Below are positions 1-10,449 of a stretch of DNA of 64,000 nucleotides, in pieces (within the stretch, counting starts at the first letter, position 1; each line of letters begins with the position of its first letter). The stretch is from Prorocentrum cordatum. Taxonomy: Eukaryota; Sar; Dinophyceae; Prorocentrales; Prorocentraceae. The position numbers and the translations under genes are program-made. The DNA lies in contig CAUYUJ010014209.1 of NCBI GenBank assembly GCA_963575745.1, forward strand, positions 252,801 to 316,800, in the 5' to 3' direction. The notes under the pieces are model-generated. The model saw nothing but the letters and a program-made list of their open reading frames with translations, did no database searches and was not told the origin of the DNA.

Positions 1-80
1 CTCCTCCTCCGCCTCCGCCTCCGCCTCCGCCTCCTCCTCCTCCTCCTCCTCCTCCTCCTCCTCCTCCTCCTCCTCCTCCT
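1..80. repeat. (CTC/GCC)n microsatellite at window edge
   Basis: The window opens inside a CTC trinucleotide run with a few CCG variants. It ends at the CTCGAGG near position 81. Its left end lies outside the window. Confidence 0.95.
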
Positions 81-1208
81 CTCGAGGCCGCGGGCCCCAG
101 CTTCGAAGGGGGTAGACGTGGACGCACAGCAGGAAATACGGTGTGGGCGTTGGACAAGGAGCCCTCAGGTAAGGGATCCAGGGTCTGGAGGCCGGTGGAG
201 CTCCAATCGTGGATCGACCATGTGCATCACCTCCGCTGTCATCGGAGAAGGAGTCGCCCAGGGTCTGCAGCCTCTTGGGCACATTCCTTCACGAACGCCC
301 CCGCCGTATTGTCAAGAACCGATGAGTCTGGGCCAGCCTCCCAGAGGCTTCTTATACAAGCAGTGCCGATTTCTGTGGTTGACGCTTGAGGGGCGAACGT
401 GCTCAAGAGACCAGGGCCAGCTCCGCGACCAGCTGGTTTAGGAACGCCGGCCCTGATCTTCGGCAGGGGGCTTCTGAATCAGATGCTCGACTGTATGCTG
501 GCAGTCTTGGGGGGGTGAGGGGCAACGATGGGGGAGATCAACTCAGGGCGAGGAGCATGTTACCCGGAATCGCATGTCGCCGACACCTCGGCGATAGCCC
601 CCCGATACCGAGAGCCAGCGGTCTTCCTGGGCGGCGTGGGGCATGCAGGCCCTGGTCGGCGGGTGACTGGGTGCTTCGGGGTCGATGCGTTCCCCCCCTC
701 CACCCATCTAAAGGGGCCCAGGGACGCACAAAGAAGTAGACACAAATCCCAGGATTCGCATGATTTTCCCATATTTCCTAGGTCTTCGTCTTCCCCCCCC
801 CCTTCCCACAGTTTCCCATAGTTGCCCGAGAGTCGACGACTAATGGTGTCTGTGTGCTTTTTCCCCTCCTGCCAGTGCCCCACCCTGTCGCTGCCCCCCT
901 GAGGGGGCAGGGAGGTGTGCACAGTGAAGCGCACGTCAGGCCCGTGGCTGCAGGAGCTGGCGAGGGCCGCCGCAGGACGCACCGCGGGAGCCGCCCGGGG
1001 CGAGCGCGTGCGCTCGCCCACCTTGAGACCCGTCGAGCCCACTTGGATGACCTCGGCGGCTGCTAGGTTGAGCCGGGGCCGACCGTCCCAGCACTCCTGT
1101 GGGCCTACCACGAGGTGTTCCTAGAACCCACGAGTGTGCTCTAAGGACCAAAGCAAGGTTCTTCGAACAGAAGCCCGATGTGGTAAAAGAAGACAGTCCC
1201 AGCCAGAA
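81..1208. other. GC-rich sequence without a recognisable gene
   Basis: Short overlapping reading frames occur on both strands, but none has a recognisable domain or balanced residue composition. No tandem structure was seen. Around 1130-1165 there are partial GTTCT/AGAAC motifs like those of the hairpin just downstream. Confidence 0.5.
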
Positions 1209-1265
1209 ATGTTCTAAGAACATCCCGTGCAGACCACCAAAGGTTCTTAGAACATTCTTTGGTGG
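1209..1265. repeat. Palindrome plus inverted repeat (hairpin)
   Basis: Positions 1209-1223 form the palindrome ATGTTCTAAGAACAT. Immediately downstream, CCACCAAAG (1234-1242) and CTTTGGTGG (1257-1265) are exact reverse complements. They enclose GTTCTTAGAAC (1243-1253), itself palindromic about its central T. The arms and inner palindrome could form a nested hairpin. No protein-coding context is evident. Confidence 0.7.
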
Positions 1266-1901
1266 GCTTATGTGCCAGCGGGACGCCTCGCCACTGCTTG
1301 ACCAAGGGGACAGCGGGTTGGAAGTGGATGCCAAGGTGGGTTACATCTGGCCGACCCTCCCGTATAAGTACAGGTTGCACAGGCTGGCCATCGCTCGGAC
1401 GTCCATTCCCTGTTTTTTTTCGGTTCCGTGCGTGGCTTTTTCGCCAAATGATCAAGGATGCTCCTCGATGGCCCCCGCCGAAGGAAAAATGCACACGTCC
1501 GAGCGATGCCAAGACAGGTGGTTTATGGGGCCGGATCAGGTCTGAGTGGGCGGAGCCCCCTTCTCACCCCCCCTCTCCCCTTAGCACCCCCCCGCGGTCA
1601 CCCAAGCACGACCAGAAACTTTCGCTCAGCGCGCCTCGGCGGCGGCCCCCGCGACACGCCGTGCCTTGGCCAGCGGAGAGCGTGCCGCTCTGCTTCGTGG
1701 ACGGGGCGGACCTGGGCGGCGCTCGGACCGTCCACGCCCGGGGACCGGGACGGGCCCAGCGTGCCGCGCCGAAGCGCGGTGGGCCAGCACGGGCGGCGCG
1801 ACGTGCCAGGCGAACGCTCCTGACCGTACACCGACGGGGGTCTGAGCCCCCTCCTCCCGGTGGCCATCGGGCCACGGCTCGGGCCTCTGTCGGCTATACG
1901 C
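1266..1901. other. No recognisable gene
   Basis: The sequence is GC-rich and has several frames open on both strands, as expected from composition alone. I see no domain, RNA gene or tandem repeat here. Confidence 0.4.
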
Positions 1902-2052
1902 AAGAGTGACCCTGGGTAAGAGTGACCTTGGCTGCGCGACTTTTGGGGGGCCACGGGGGGGCGCGCGAGCAGCTGCTGCTGCTTCGTTTTCCGCCATCTG
2001 GGGACCCATCTGCGCCCGCACCAAGGTCACTCCGGCGAAAGGTCACTCTTAC
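1902..2052. repeat. Nested inverted repeats of AAGAGTGACC
   Basis: AAGAGTGACC occurs at 1902-1911 and 1918-1927. Its complement recurs as CCAAGGTCACTC (2021-2032) and GGTCACTCTTAC (2041-2052). The outer pair GTAAGAGTGACC / GGTCACTCTTAC is exact over 12 bases. The spacer of about 90 bases is GC-rich with no recognised gene. It may be the termini of a small nonautonomous element, but no target duplication is obvious. Confidence 0.55.
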
Positions 2053-2265
2053 GTCCAGTCGACTCTGGAAGCCGGCTGGGACGACCCGGGCATGCCCGCA
2101 AGGGCGAGGCGGGGCTGCTTGCTGGAAGGCACGCCGCGACGAGCGGGCCGCCGAGAGCCAGCGGCGGCAGCAAAGAGCCTCCGAGCACCGCGGCGAGTGG
2201 CGGGCAGCTTTTCCCCCCCCGGCGGCCCAAGGCCGCTTCCGAGGGTCCTCGCCCGCAGGGCGGCG

Positions 2266-2465
2266 CGGAGGAGGAGGAGGAGGAGGAGGAGGAGGAGGAG
2301 GAGGAGGAGGAGGAGGAGGAGGAGGAGGAGGGGGAGGAGGAGGAGGAGGAGGAGGAGGAGGAGGAGGAGGAGGAGGAGGAGGAGGAGGAGGAGGAGGAGG
2401 CGGGGGGGAGGAGGAGGAGAAGGAGGAGGAGTAGGAGGAGAAGGAGGAGGAGGAGGAGGAGGAGG
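2266..2465. repeat. (GGA)n microsatellite
   Basis: About 200 bp of nearly pure GGA/GAG with isolated interruptions. The long open frames across it (poly-Arg, poly-Gly, poly-Glu; poly-Pro, poly-Leu, poly-Ser on the other strand) come from the repeat. Confidence 0.98.
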
Positions 2466-2594
2466 ACCAGTGCAAACCAAAGATCCATCAGCGATGTTGG
2501 AATAAACCCTCCCTCCAAGATCCCTCTTCAGAGACCCCTACCAGGGTTCATCTCAACTGAGGGGACTGCCACGTCGGGGGACAACGGTTCGAAG

Positions 2595-2785
2595 ACCTTG
2601 AAACGTGCCAAATCACCATTCTCGGGACTCCAACGCCACCAATCAACCTGACTATTGCGTCTTGACGGTCCTGAATCGTGCCAAAACCCATTCCTGGGAC
2701 TTCAAAACCGCGGATGAACGTAATTGTTGCGCCCGCACAATCCTGAGTCCTTCCAAAGTACCATTTCTGGTATCCGTGAAATTCG
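2595..2785. repeat. Diverged tandem repeat, unit about 72 bp
   Basis: Three diverged copies are marked by ACGTGCCAAA (about 2602), TCGTGCCAAA (about 2674) and TCCTTCCAAA (about 2745), each followed by a related CCATT-C-GG-ACT segment. The spacing is 71-72 bp. Confidence 0.65.
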
Positions 2786-2789
2786 CGCA

Positions 2790-3565
2790 AATGTTTAGGA
2801 CGAGCGTCGCGGCGCTAAGGCGAGAGCCACATGTTGAAAACGACCCGCCCTCACTCAGTGGATCCCTTGCACATGTTTCAAGTGGATGTGCGCGGCGCTG
2901 AAGCGAGAGTCACATTTTGACAACGACCCGCCCTCAATCTGCGAAGCCTTTGCAATTTGTATAACGAATGTGCGCGGGGCTTCGGCGAGAGCCACATTTT
3001 GAAAACTGGCCGCCTTCCATGAACGAATGTGCGCGGCGCTAAGGCGAGAGCCACATTATGACAACGGCCCGCCCTCAATCCGTGAAGCTCTTGCAAGTGT
3101 TTGTAACGAACGCGCGCGACGCGAAGGCGAGAGCCACATGTTGAAAACCAGCCGCCTTCCATCTGTGAAACTTTTGCAAACGTTTGCAAGGAATGTGCGC
3201 GGCGCTAAGGCGAGAGCCGCATTTCCGCCCTCAAGCCGCGAAGCTCCTGCAAATGTTTATAACGATTGTGCGCGGCGCTGACACGAGAATAACATGTTGA
3301 CAACGACCCGCCCTCAATCTGCGAAGCCCTCGCAATCTTGTCTAACAAATGCGCGCGGCGCTCAGGCGCGAGCCACATGTTCAAAAAACCATCCGCCTTC
3401 CATCTGTGAAACTGTCGCAAATGTTTACAACGAGTGTGCGCGGCGTGCGAGAGCCACATGCTGAAAACGACCCGCCCTCAATCCGTGAAGCTCTTGCACA
3501 GGGTGAAAGCCACATTTTGAAAACAACCCGTCTTCCATCTGCGAAACTGCTGCCAATTTTCTGAA
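2790..3565. repeat. Satellite array, unit about 82 bp, ten copies
   Basis: A core of GCGCGGCGCTAAGGCGAGAG followed by CCACAT-TTGAAAACGACCCGCC recurs. The GCGAGAG position falls at about 2821, 2904, 2986, 3045, 3128, 3211, 3285, 3367, 3448 and 3504. Most spacings are 81-83 bp, one is 74, and two short units are 56-59 bp. Short frames on both strands are repeat products. The copies diverge by substitutions and small deletions, so this is an ageing array. Confidence 0.9.
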
Positions 3566-3660
3566 CTTTAGGATCACAAAGTGGTCAGGGCGTTTCAGGT
3601 GAAACGCCCGGCCCGCCATTTCGACCAACCTCGGGGTGCTCCAGGAAGGAGTTGCTTATA

Positions 3661-3790
3661 GAGAAGAAGAGAGGAGGAGGAGGAGGAGGAGGAGGAGGAG
3701 AAGGAGGAGGAAGAGGAGGAGGATGGACGGAAAGAGTTGAACGAGAAGGAGGAGGAGGAGGAGGAGGAGAAGGAGGAGAAAGAGGACGAG

Positions 3791-3884
<94 letters not shown>

Positions 3885-3893
3885 TTGACGGCG
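3661..3893. repeat. (GGA)n grading into (GAC)n microsatellite
   Basis: GGA units at 3670-3785 change to GAC/GACGGC units up to about 3893. The acidic frame across it is repeat-derived. Confidence 0.95.
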
Positions 3894-4230
3894 GCGACGA
3901 CGCCCCAGCGGAGGTCGTCAGGCGCCGTCCGGACGCGCGGCCGGCGCCGAGCGCTGGCGCGCGGCCGCCTGGCCGGGCGGAGGGCGCTGGTCGTCGTCGG
4001 CGGCGGCGGCGGCGAGGCGGAGGCGGAGAGGGCCCGGACCCTCTCGCATCGCGACAAAGATCGAGGCGGGCGGCGTCTGCCCATGTTCGGCCGCCAGGGG
4101 CCCTCGCCCAGCCGCGGGGCCATCCAAAAACGACTCGAGACAAAAGGCCAGTCCCGGGGAAGGGGTCGAGACCTCAAAGGGTCCGCGTTGCGAAAAATAC
4201 ACGACGCTGGGGGTCTGGAAGAAGAGGGAG

Positions 4231-4400
4231 GAAGAGGAGAGGAGAGGAGAGGAGAGGAGAGGAGAGGAGAGGAGAGGAGAGGAGAGGAGAGGAGAGGAGA
4301 GGAGAGGAGAGGAGAGGAGAGGAGAGGAGAGAGGAGGGGAGAGGAGAAGAGAGGAGAGGAGAGGAGAGAAGAGGGGAGGAGAGAAGAGGAGAGGAGGAGG
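4231..4400. repeat. (GGAGA)n pentanucleotide repeat
   Basis: About 170 bp of a 5-bp unit, GGAGA, with a few insertions near 4330-4390. Because 5 is not a multiple of 3, the repeat stays open in several frames. Confidence 0.97.
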
Positions 4401-4439
4401 TGGACGCAGCAGCCCTGAGGCAGATGCTAGGCGAGCGGG

Positions 4440-4535
4440 ACGGAGGAGGACGAGGAAGAGGACGAGGAAGAGGACGAAGAAGAGGACGAGGAAGAGGAAA
4501 AGCAGCAGCAACAGCAGCAGCAGCAGGAGGGAGAG
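4440..4535. repeat. (GAGGAC/GAGGAA)n and CAG-rich tract
   Basis: A hexanucleotide GAGGAC-GAGGAA alternation runs to about 4500 and is followed by a short CAGCAG run. Confidence 0.85.
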
Positions 4536-4588
4536 GTAATGGAGGATGGTGAGGAGGGGCGCACGCACCCAGAGGGGGACGGCGAGTA

Positions 4589-5460
4589 CTACCCATTGCC
4601 GCTCGCCGCCGCCGCGCGGCTCTCAGGATATGAAGTCGCCGAAGATGGCGGACAAGCTGCTGCAGGAATCCTTGAAGGCACCGCAAATGGCTGCGAAGTA
4701 GAACACGAAGTGGAAGGCCAGAGCTCTGCCACGTCGAGGATCTGGTCGTCCAAGATATTGGCGAATTGGTGGAGGCACTGCTCGAAGGGGAAGCTCGAGA
4801 CGAGGCCACCGGAAGCTGAAGCCGCTGGCGATGGCGAAGAGGTGTTCGAGGTATTTGAAGCGGTGCCAAGAGAGGAGGAAGTCTCCGCCAGCAGCTGCGT
4901 GCTCTCCATGATTTGACACTTGAGCTGATTGAGATCTTCACGCCATTTTTCATCACGGATGTCCTAGTTCGCGAAGGTTACAGAGGCGGTCTTCTTCAAA
5001 AGGCCTTCCTGCTCGACGACCTCGGCGGACGTATCAATGCTGCTCTTCTGCGCATTGATCATATGCGTAATGACGTCGTGCCTGCTTCAGGTCAATATCA
5101 CGCCTACACGAGCAGTCGTGGTCATCATCGCCGACATGTGAGCGACGCACCTGCGCGGATCACACGTCATCCACGCGTTTCTTCAGCACGGCCATGGTCT
5201 GGTGGCACTCACCGAAATCGCTCCGCCATTTCCCTTACCACAGGTCGGGCGAGAGATGCGAGCTGCTCCACGATCGTCGACATGAGTGTGTCCACATAAC
5301 TCTCGCCGCGGGCGCGCGGATTGACATCCCGCGAGCCTGCCACGCCGACCCCGAGGCTGCAGCCCTTGGAGGTGGTGTTCTCGAGGGTGTGGCTGTCCGT
5401 GCCGCCATCCCTGTCGATCCGGCCGCAGGTGCTCCGGGGCGCCCCTTTGCCTCGATGCCG
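4589..5460 (-). pseudogene. Decayed protein-coding remnant, function unknown
   Basis: Reading the minus strand from about 5460, one frame gives a residue mix unlike the flanking repeats, including the stretch VDTLMSTIVEQLASLARPVV and then REMAERF at about 5215. One frame over, it continues GECHQTMAVLKKRVDDV and stops. A third frame carries HDVITHMINAQKSS, then SVTFAN, an in-frame TAG at 4964-4966, DIRDEKWREDLNQLKC and a Ser/Thr-rich tail to 4589. The alternation of frames with amphipathic, helix-prone segments suggests a coiled-coil protein broken by at least one frameshift and two stops. It could be an ORF1-type retroelement protein or a host exon set with unspliced introns. I do not recognise a family. 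Confidence 0.4.
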
Positions 5461-5580
5461 CTCTCCCGCGCGCGGCCCGGGGCGCCCCGCGAAGAGGGCA
5501 CCGGCTGCCAGTCCCGCTGCCGCCGATCGGGAGGAGGCGGAACGACGCCCAGTTCAGATCGAGGGCTCCCAACCTCGCGA

Positions 5581-5650
5581 GAGGAGGAGGAGGAGGAGGA
5601 GGAGGAGGAGGAGGAGGAGGAGGAGGAGGAGGGGGAGGAGGAGGAGGCCC
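5581..5650. repeat. (GGA)n microsatellite
   Basis: About 65 bp of GGA units inside GC-rich sequence. Flanking GCGCGAGAGCGCGAGAGC segments are locally palindromic. Confidence 0.95.
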
Positions 5651-5900
5651 AACCTCGCGCTCCGCGCTGCCGCGAGAGCGCGAGAGCGCGAAGAGCTCCG
5701 CGCGCTCGCGCCGCCTCCCAGGGGGGGGAAGAGGAGGGCGGGGAGGGCTCGGCGCCGAGGCGCGAAGCGCGAGGGCACGGAGAGCTCCGCGCCCTCGAGG
5801 GCGCCCTTTGTACAGTAGGGGCGTGGACCTAAGGAGCCCTAAAAAAAATGATCGAGGCCCCTTTTTTCCACAAGTTAAACTTCGATTTCCGATCGAAAAC

Positions 5901-5933
<33 letters not shown>

Positions 5934-5952
5934 GTAATAATAATAATAATAA
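5901..5952. repeat. (AAT)n microsatellite
   Basis: About 17 AAT units with one AGT interruption. It is one of the few AT-rich tracts in the left part of the window. Confidence 0.96.
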
Positions 5953-6369
5953 AGAAAAAACTGAGGCAAGCTGTGAAACACTTCAGGAACGCGGAGCCCC
6001 TCCCCAACCAAAAGGGTTCCTTCTCCAGGGCCCCGACTGCAAGCTGCACGCAGTCGTCGATGGCGAACCCTGCCGGCAGGTCGCCCCTTTGCCGACGGGG
6101 AGCGCGGCGGGCACCGCGGTGGAGAGGCCGAAGGCCACGAGGAGGTCGCGGCGACGGCGGCGCGCGGCGAGACGCCGACGGCGGTCACCGGGAGGTGCGC
6201 CGGCGCGAGCGCGGCGAGCGGAGCGGCAGCGCCAGCGGACGGTGTTGCTCCGTGGGGCTCCGCGCATGCGGAGAGGGCCGCCCCCTCGCGGCGAGGAGGA
6301 AGGCTCGCGGGCGCCCGGCGCGGCTGCGGGCCGTGCAGCTCAGGCATGCTGCAGCCAAAGTGGCAACAC

Positions 6370-6433
6370 AGGAGGAGGAGGAGGAGGAGGAGGAGGAGGA
6401 GGAGGAGGAGGAGGAGGAGGAGGAGGAGGAGGG
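6370..6433. repeat. (GGA)n microsatellite
   Basis: About 21 GGA units, nearly uninterrupted. Confidence 0.96.
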
Positions 6434-7539
6434 GATGAAGATGGGAGGATGGGAAGGGACCCAGACGGAAGGCGGGAGGAGAAGCAACGACAACAGGACG
6501 AACCGGAAAGAGAAGGGGAGCAGGAGGAGGAATATTGAGCGGGGGAGCCAGGACAAGGGATCGGACCAGACCAGACCAGCGCATAGAGCCCCTGCTACAC
6601 CTGCTACACTATACAACAGTGGTGGCCTCATGACTGACTTTGCCACGCTAAGAGCTGTATTCTTAGCGGGTAACTGACTACTTAAACCAAATGTGCAGTG
6701 GCAAGCCGTTCACTGCACTGGACAGCACGGGCCGATACGAGGACGAGGACAAGAAGGGAACGACTCGCTCTCGTCGTCGTGCTCGTCCAAGGCTGTCTCG
6801 GGGCTGCCTAGGGCCGTCTCGAGCTGCGCCGGGAGCCCTCCTTGACCCGTGGGCGCTCTTGGAGCTCTCTTGGACAGCCTGCGAGCCGTCGGAATCCCTC
6901 TTGGAGCCATGTGCAGCCGAGGGGGCGGAAGGAAAAAAACAGTATTGAGAAGCCAATGCGTGTTTGACGATTCTGGCCGTTCTCCTGGAGTGTCTCAGAA
7001 GCACCTCCCAGTGTCTCCAGGGGCCCAGTCGGGCACGCTCGCTCGGCGTAGAAATATAGCGGCGGCGGCCCCAGCGACACGCTGGACCCTGCGAGCTGAT
7101 AGCGTGTCGCTACGCCCCGCGCGGCGGGAGGCTGAGAAGAGCTTGGGACGTTGACGCTTGGAAATGGGGACGTCGGAGCGACACGCTAAGCAAAGGTTCT
7201 CGGCCGCAAGACCTGTGGAAACCCTCCGGAAGCCAATATTAGGCGGGGCGGCATTGAGGGCGCAACCCGCCACGTCCAAAGCTGATGCCAGAAGCCCCCC
7301 AGGAGGCTCCCAGAGGCTCCCAGAACCTTGGCCGGAACCTGGCACCACGGTCGCCTGTCGAGGGGCCGACCCAGGAGGCCGTTGCCCTGGCCCCCCGATC
7401 TACAGATTCGATGCGAGGGAGCAAGCGTTGTTCGCAAGGAGGGCATGCGATGCCAAGAAAGCAAATCCCCATCGCGCGATCCATGACAACTGCAAACTGT
7501 AGCATGGTTGATAGAATCCTGCTTGAAAAGAGGGCGCGC
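6434..7539. other. No gene; includes short phased GGCC-TCTTGG tract
   Basis: 6765-6915 and 7270-7400 contain degenerate CTTGG/GGCC repeats of the family best seen at 53410-54040. The rest is GC-rich with no recognised coding sequence. Confidence 0.45.
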
Positions 7540-7720
7540 GTCAGACCACGCTAATCACCAAACAACACACGCCACACACCACACACGTCAGACGTCGCAC
7601 TGCACAACGCACACTGAGCACTGCACCGCTTCGTGCACCACCGCAACACGCACTGCTGCACCATACTGCAGAGCACGGCACGATACCCGCACCACACCAC
7701 ACCCAACCATAACACACGCT
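7540..7720. repeat. CA-rich low-complexity tract
   Basis: Dense CACAC, GCAC and ACCAC words without a fixed period. The open frame across it is Thr/His-rich and is not convincing. Confidence 0.7.
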
Positions 7721-7751
7721 CAGCGTCGAGCGGGCGAGCCGAGCAGCCCGC

Positions 7752-9145
7752 CTACCCCATCATCGATATCCCGACCTCCGCCACCGCCACCTCCCTGCCG
7801 GATGCTGCCAAACGTGCCCCTGGCCCGAGGAGCCCCCAGGATTTCCGGGGAGGCCCCGCACCTGCTGGTGCCGCCGTCAACGCGGGCCCCGCGCCCAATG
7901 CGCCAGACGGACCGCGGGCGCCGACCACCTCCTCGAGGCGGCCGCGGCTGGCCGACTTCTCGGGGGAAGCGGCCAGCGCACCATTCGCACGACACCGCCC
8001 TACTGTCGAGGGCTGTCCCATGGGAAGAGCCACCCGTTGGGAACGGCTTCTTCGCGGTCGAGGAAGGTGCCCTGGGCCCGGCGCAGGCGCAAGGTCCTCT
8101 GTCCACGAGCTCGCGGAGTTCTCAGGGCATCTGCCCAGCGCTCCTCGGCTCACGCCCCTCGGCCCAAGTCCTGTGCGCCTTGAGCTCAGAGCGGGCAAAA
8201 TCCAGGACCCGCATCAGGCACCGCTGCGGGAACGCCGTGGCCAGGGAGAGGTGCTGGTCGAAGGCGCTCGCGCCAGCGGTGAGCAGCTCCCCGCCAGCAG
8301 TGAGCAGCCCCCCCCCTCGGCGCCAGCTCTCACCGAAGCGCGGAGGGGTGAGCCCTTCCCGCTCCACGCAGCAGACGACTGCTGGCACTCACAATCGGCA
8401 TCGGCTCAGTGCCAGCAGCCTCGCAGAAACCACAGCCGCCCCCTAACAGCGCCCACCGCCGCCTTCGTGAGCTACGCTGGGGCGCCTGTGCTGAACTCGT
8501 GGTTCCCCTCCGTAGCCGGCGGCCAAGACTACCGCGGCGCAGGCCAAGATCTCCGAGGACCCCAGCGGCGTCCGCCGCTGCGGTAAGGTGAAGGGACAGG
8601 AATAGGGTTGTTCCTGCTCTTCCCTCCTCCCTCCTCCCTCCTACCTCCTACCTTCTCCTCCTCCTCCTCCTCCTCCCTCCTACCTTCTCCTCCTCCTCCT
8701 CCTCCTCCTCCTCCTCCTCCTCCTCCTCCTCCTCCTCCTCCATTTCACATGGCTGGCCCGCCTCCTCCCCCTCACCCTCACACTCATCCTACTCCTCCCC
8801 ATTGCCATTGCCCCCGCCCCGCCACGCCTCCCAACACTCCCGTCGATCCGCCCCCCTGCGTGCTGCAGCCTCCTGTCGCGCGTCCTGGCACTCCCCCCCC
8901 CGGACTTCGCAGGCAGGCCCTGCCTTCTCGCGCACCAGCACCTCCAGAGAGTGCCTGGCGGCGAGGCGCTTGATCTCGGCGCCGACAGCCCTGCAGAGCA
9001 GCACCTCCACCGGGCGAGGGCTCGGGCGTTCGGGGCACCTGGTGCAAAAAGGGTGCCCGGTGGCCGCAGCCTGCGGGGCAAGCAGGCCGAGGTGCTCGCA
9101 GGCAAGCCCCGACCGCCCCAAAACACGCGGAGGGCCACGGAGCAC
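7752..9145 (-). other. Weak candidate exons on the minus strand
   Basis: Two minus-strand stretches have protein-like composition. 9145-8789 carries two Cys pairs (CEHLG and FCTRCPE), then EIKRLAARHSLEVLVREK and a Gln/Arg-rich end. 8388-8122 carries AFDQHLSLATAFPQRC and LMRVLDFARSELKAHRTW, meets a TGA near 8120, then stays open in the same frame to 7720. They are separated by a CTC microsatellite (8641-8740). They might be exons of one host gene. I recognise no family and could not fix splice sites. High GC alone could produce such frames. Confidence 0.25.
8641..8745. repeat. (CTC)n microsatellite
   Basis: About 100 bp of CTC units preceded by CCTCCCTCCTACC variants. Confidence 0.95.
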
Positions 9146-9375
9146 AAGCGGTCATGCACCATGGGCCATGGACCATCCACTCAATCTGACCCCGCCGGCA
9201 CGCAAGAGTGCGGCCCACGCGGCCAACAGAAGAGAGGCCCCAGAGCCAACAACCCAGCAACAGCAACACTACGACGTACGCAAACCTCACCTCTGACCTG
9301 GTAACAGAAGGAGGGCCGCGAAGCGAAACCGACCAATAACCACGGACCACGAGCTCCAGTGTTAAGACCTCCAGG

Positions 9376-9585
9376 CACGTCCCCTGGCGACCCTGGCATG
9401 TCCCTGGACACGCCCCCCGAAAGGTCCCCTGGCACGTCCCCTGGTACGTCCCCGGACATGTCCTCATGCACGCCCCTTGGCACGCCCACTGACTGACACG
9501 TCCCTGGACACATCCCGTCATACGTCCCCTGACACATCCCCTAACACGTCTGTAGAAATGCCCCTCGGCACGTCCCATGACCTGA
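9376..9585. repeat. Degenerate 10-12 bp tandem repeat (CCCTGGCACGTC)
   Basis: CACGTCCCCTGG-like units repeat with small changes over about 210 bp. Because many units are 12 bp, the minus strand reads as a repeating Gly-Asp-Val-Pro pattern, which is a by-product of the period. Confidence 0.8.
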
Positions 9586-9934
9586 GACGCACCATCCCCG
9601 AGACGCTCGAGACGTGGACATGGTGGTCTTCAGATCCAGGTCGCCAAGGCGGAAGCGGGTGATCGGAGGACGGATCTGGTTGTGACGTTGATCCCTGACT
9701 ACGGCTAGAACCGGACAGCGACCGCTGCTGAGGAAATGTGGCAACTTCAAGCATGTGGGTCCTGGCGTCGATACTGATGTAAGCTTAATGAGCGGAGATG
9801 GATCCAGAACGAAAGTAGAAGCGGCGGCAAAGCCAGAGCCTGAGGCAAGAATCAAGACGAAGACCGAAACTAATACTGAAGTAAGCACGGACAGATGAGG
9901 TGGAAGGAGAGAAAGTGATACACCTGTATTCAGA

Positions 9935-10195
9935 AATAGAAAGAGAGAGAAAGAGAGAGAGAGAGAGAGAGCGCAAGAAACAGAGAGAGAGGCGCACAAA
10001 CACACACACACACACACACACGCACACACACACACACACACACTCACGCACATATACACACACACACGCGCGCTCGCGGACAAAACACAAAAATGCACAC
10101 ACACACACAAGACAGACATATATACATATATATATATATGTATATATATGTGTGTATATATATATATATGTATATGTTCCTCTTCATATATTTTT
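9935..10195. repeat. Compound (AG)n-(AC)n-(TA)n microsatellite
   Basis: AG-rich 9940-9995, CA-rich 9998-10115 and TA/TATG-rich 10118-10190 runs follow one another. Alternating purine-pyrimidine CA, CG and TA steps make it a candidate for Z-DNA or cruciform formation. Confidence 0.95.
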
Positions 10196-10412
10196 ACAAG
10201 CCCGGGGGGGGGGGGAAAACCATCCCCCCCCCCAAAAAAAAAAACTGGACCCCCGGGATCTGGGGTTCTCGGGCTCCCTTGGACGTCCTTGGAAAAGGTC
10301 ACCCGGCTTTCCGGGTCTCCACAAACGCCTTGCCAGCAGACGCAGAGCGATCCGAGGGGTCATCAGAAAGGCTCAAGGGAGGCCCCAGACAGCACAAGAG
10401 CGCTCCAAGAGG
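10195..10412 (+). repeat. Dispersed repeat, forward copy (poly-G/C/A head)
   Basis: A head of G, C and A homopolymer runs (10203-10246) is followed by TGGACCCCCGGGATCTGGGG and about 150 bp ending in CACAAGAGCGCTCCAAGAGG. The same order of segments, reverse-complemented, lies at 14028-14262. Each copy is preceded, on its own strand, by a TA-rich tract. Confidence 0.75.
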
Positions 10413-10449
10413 GACTCCAATTGCGTTAGGACGGCCCAAAAGACCCCCA

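Noticed and set aside
2790-3565. CRISPR-like array
   Set aside because: The whole 82-bp unit is conserved; there is no constant repeat with unique spacers. The same holds for the 88-bp arrays.
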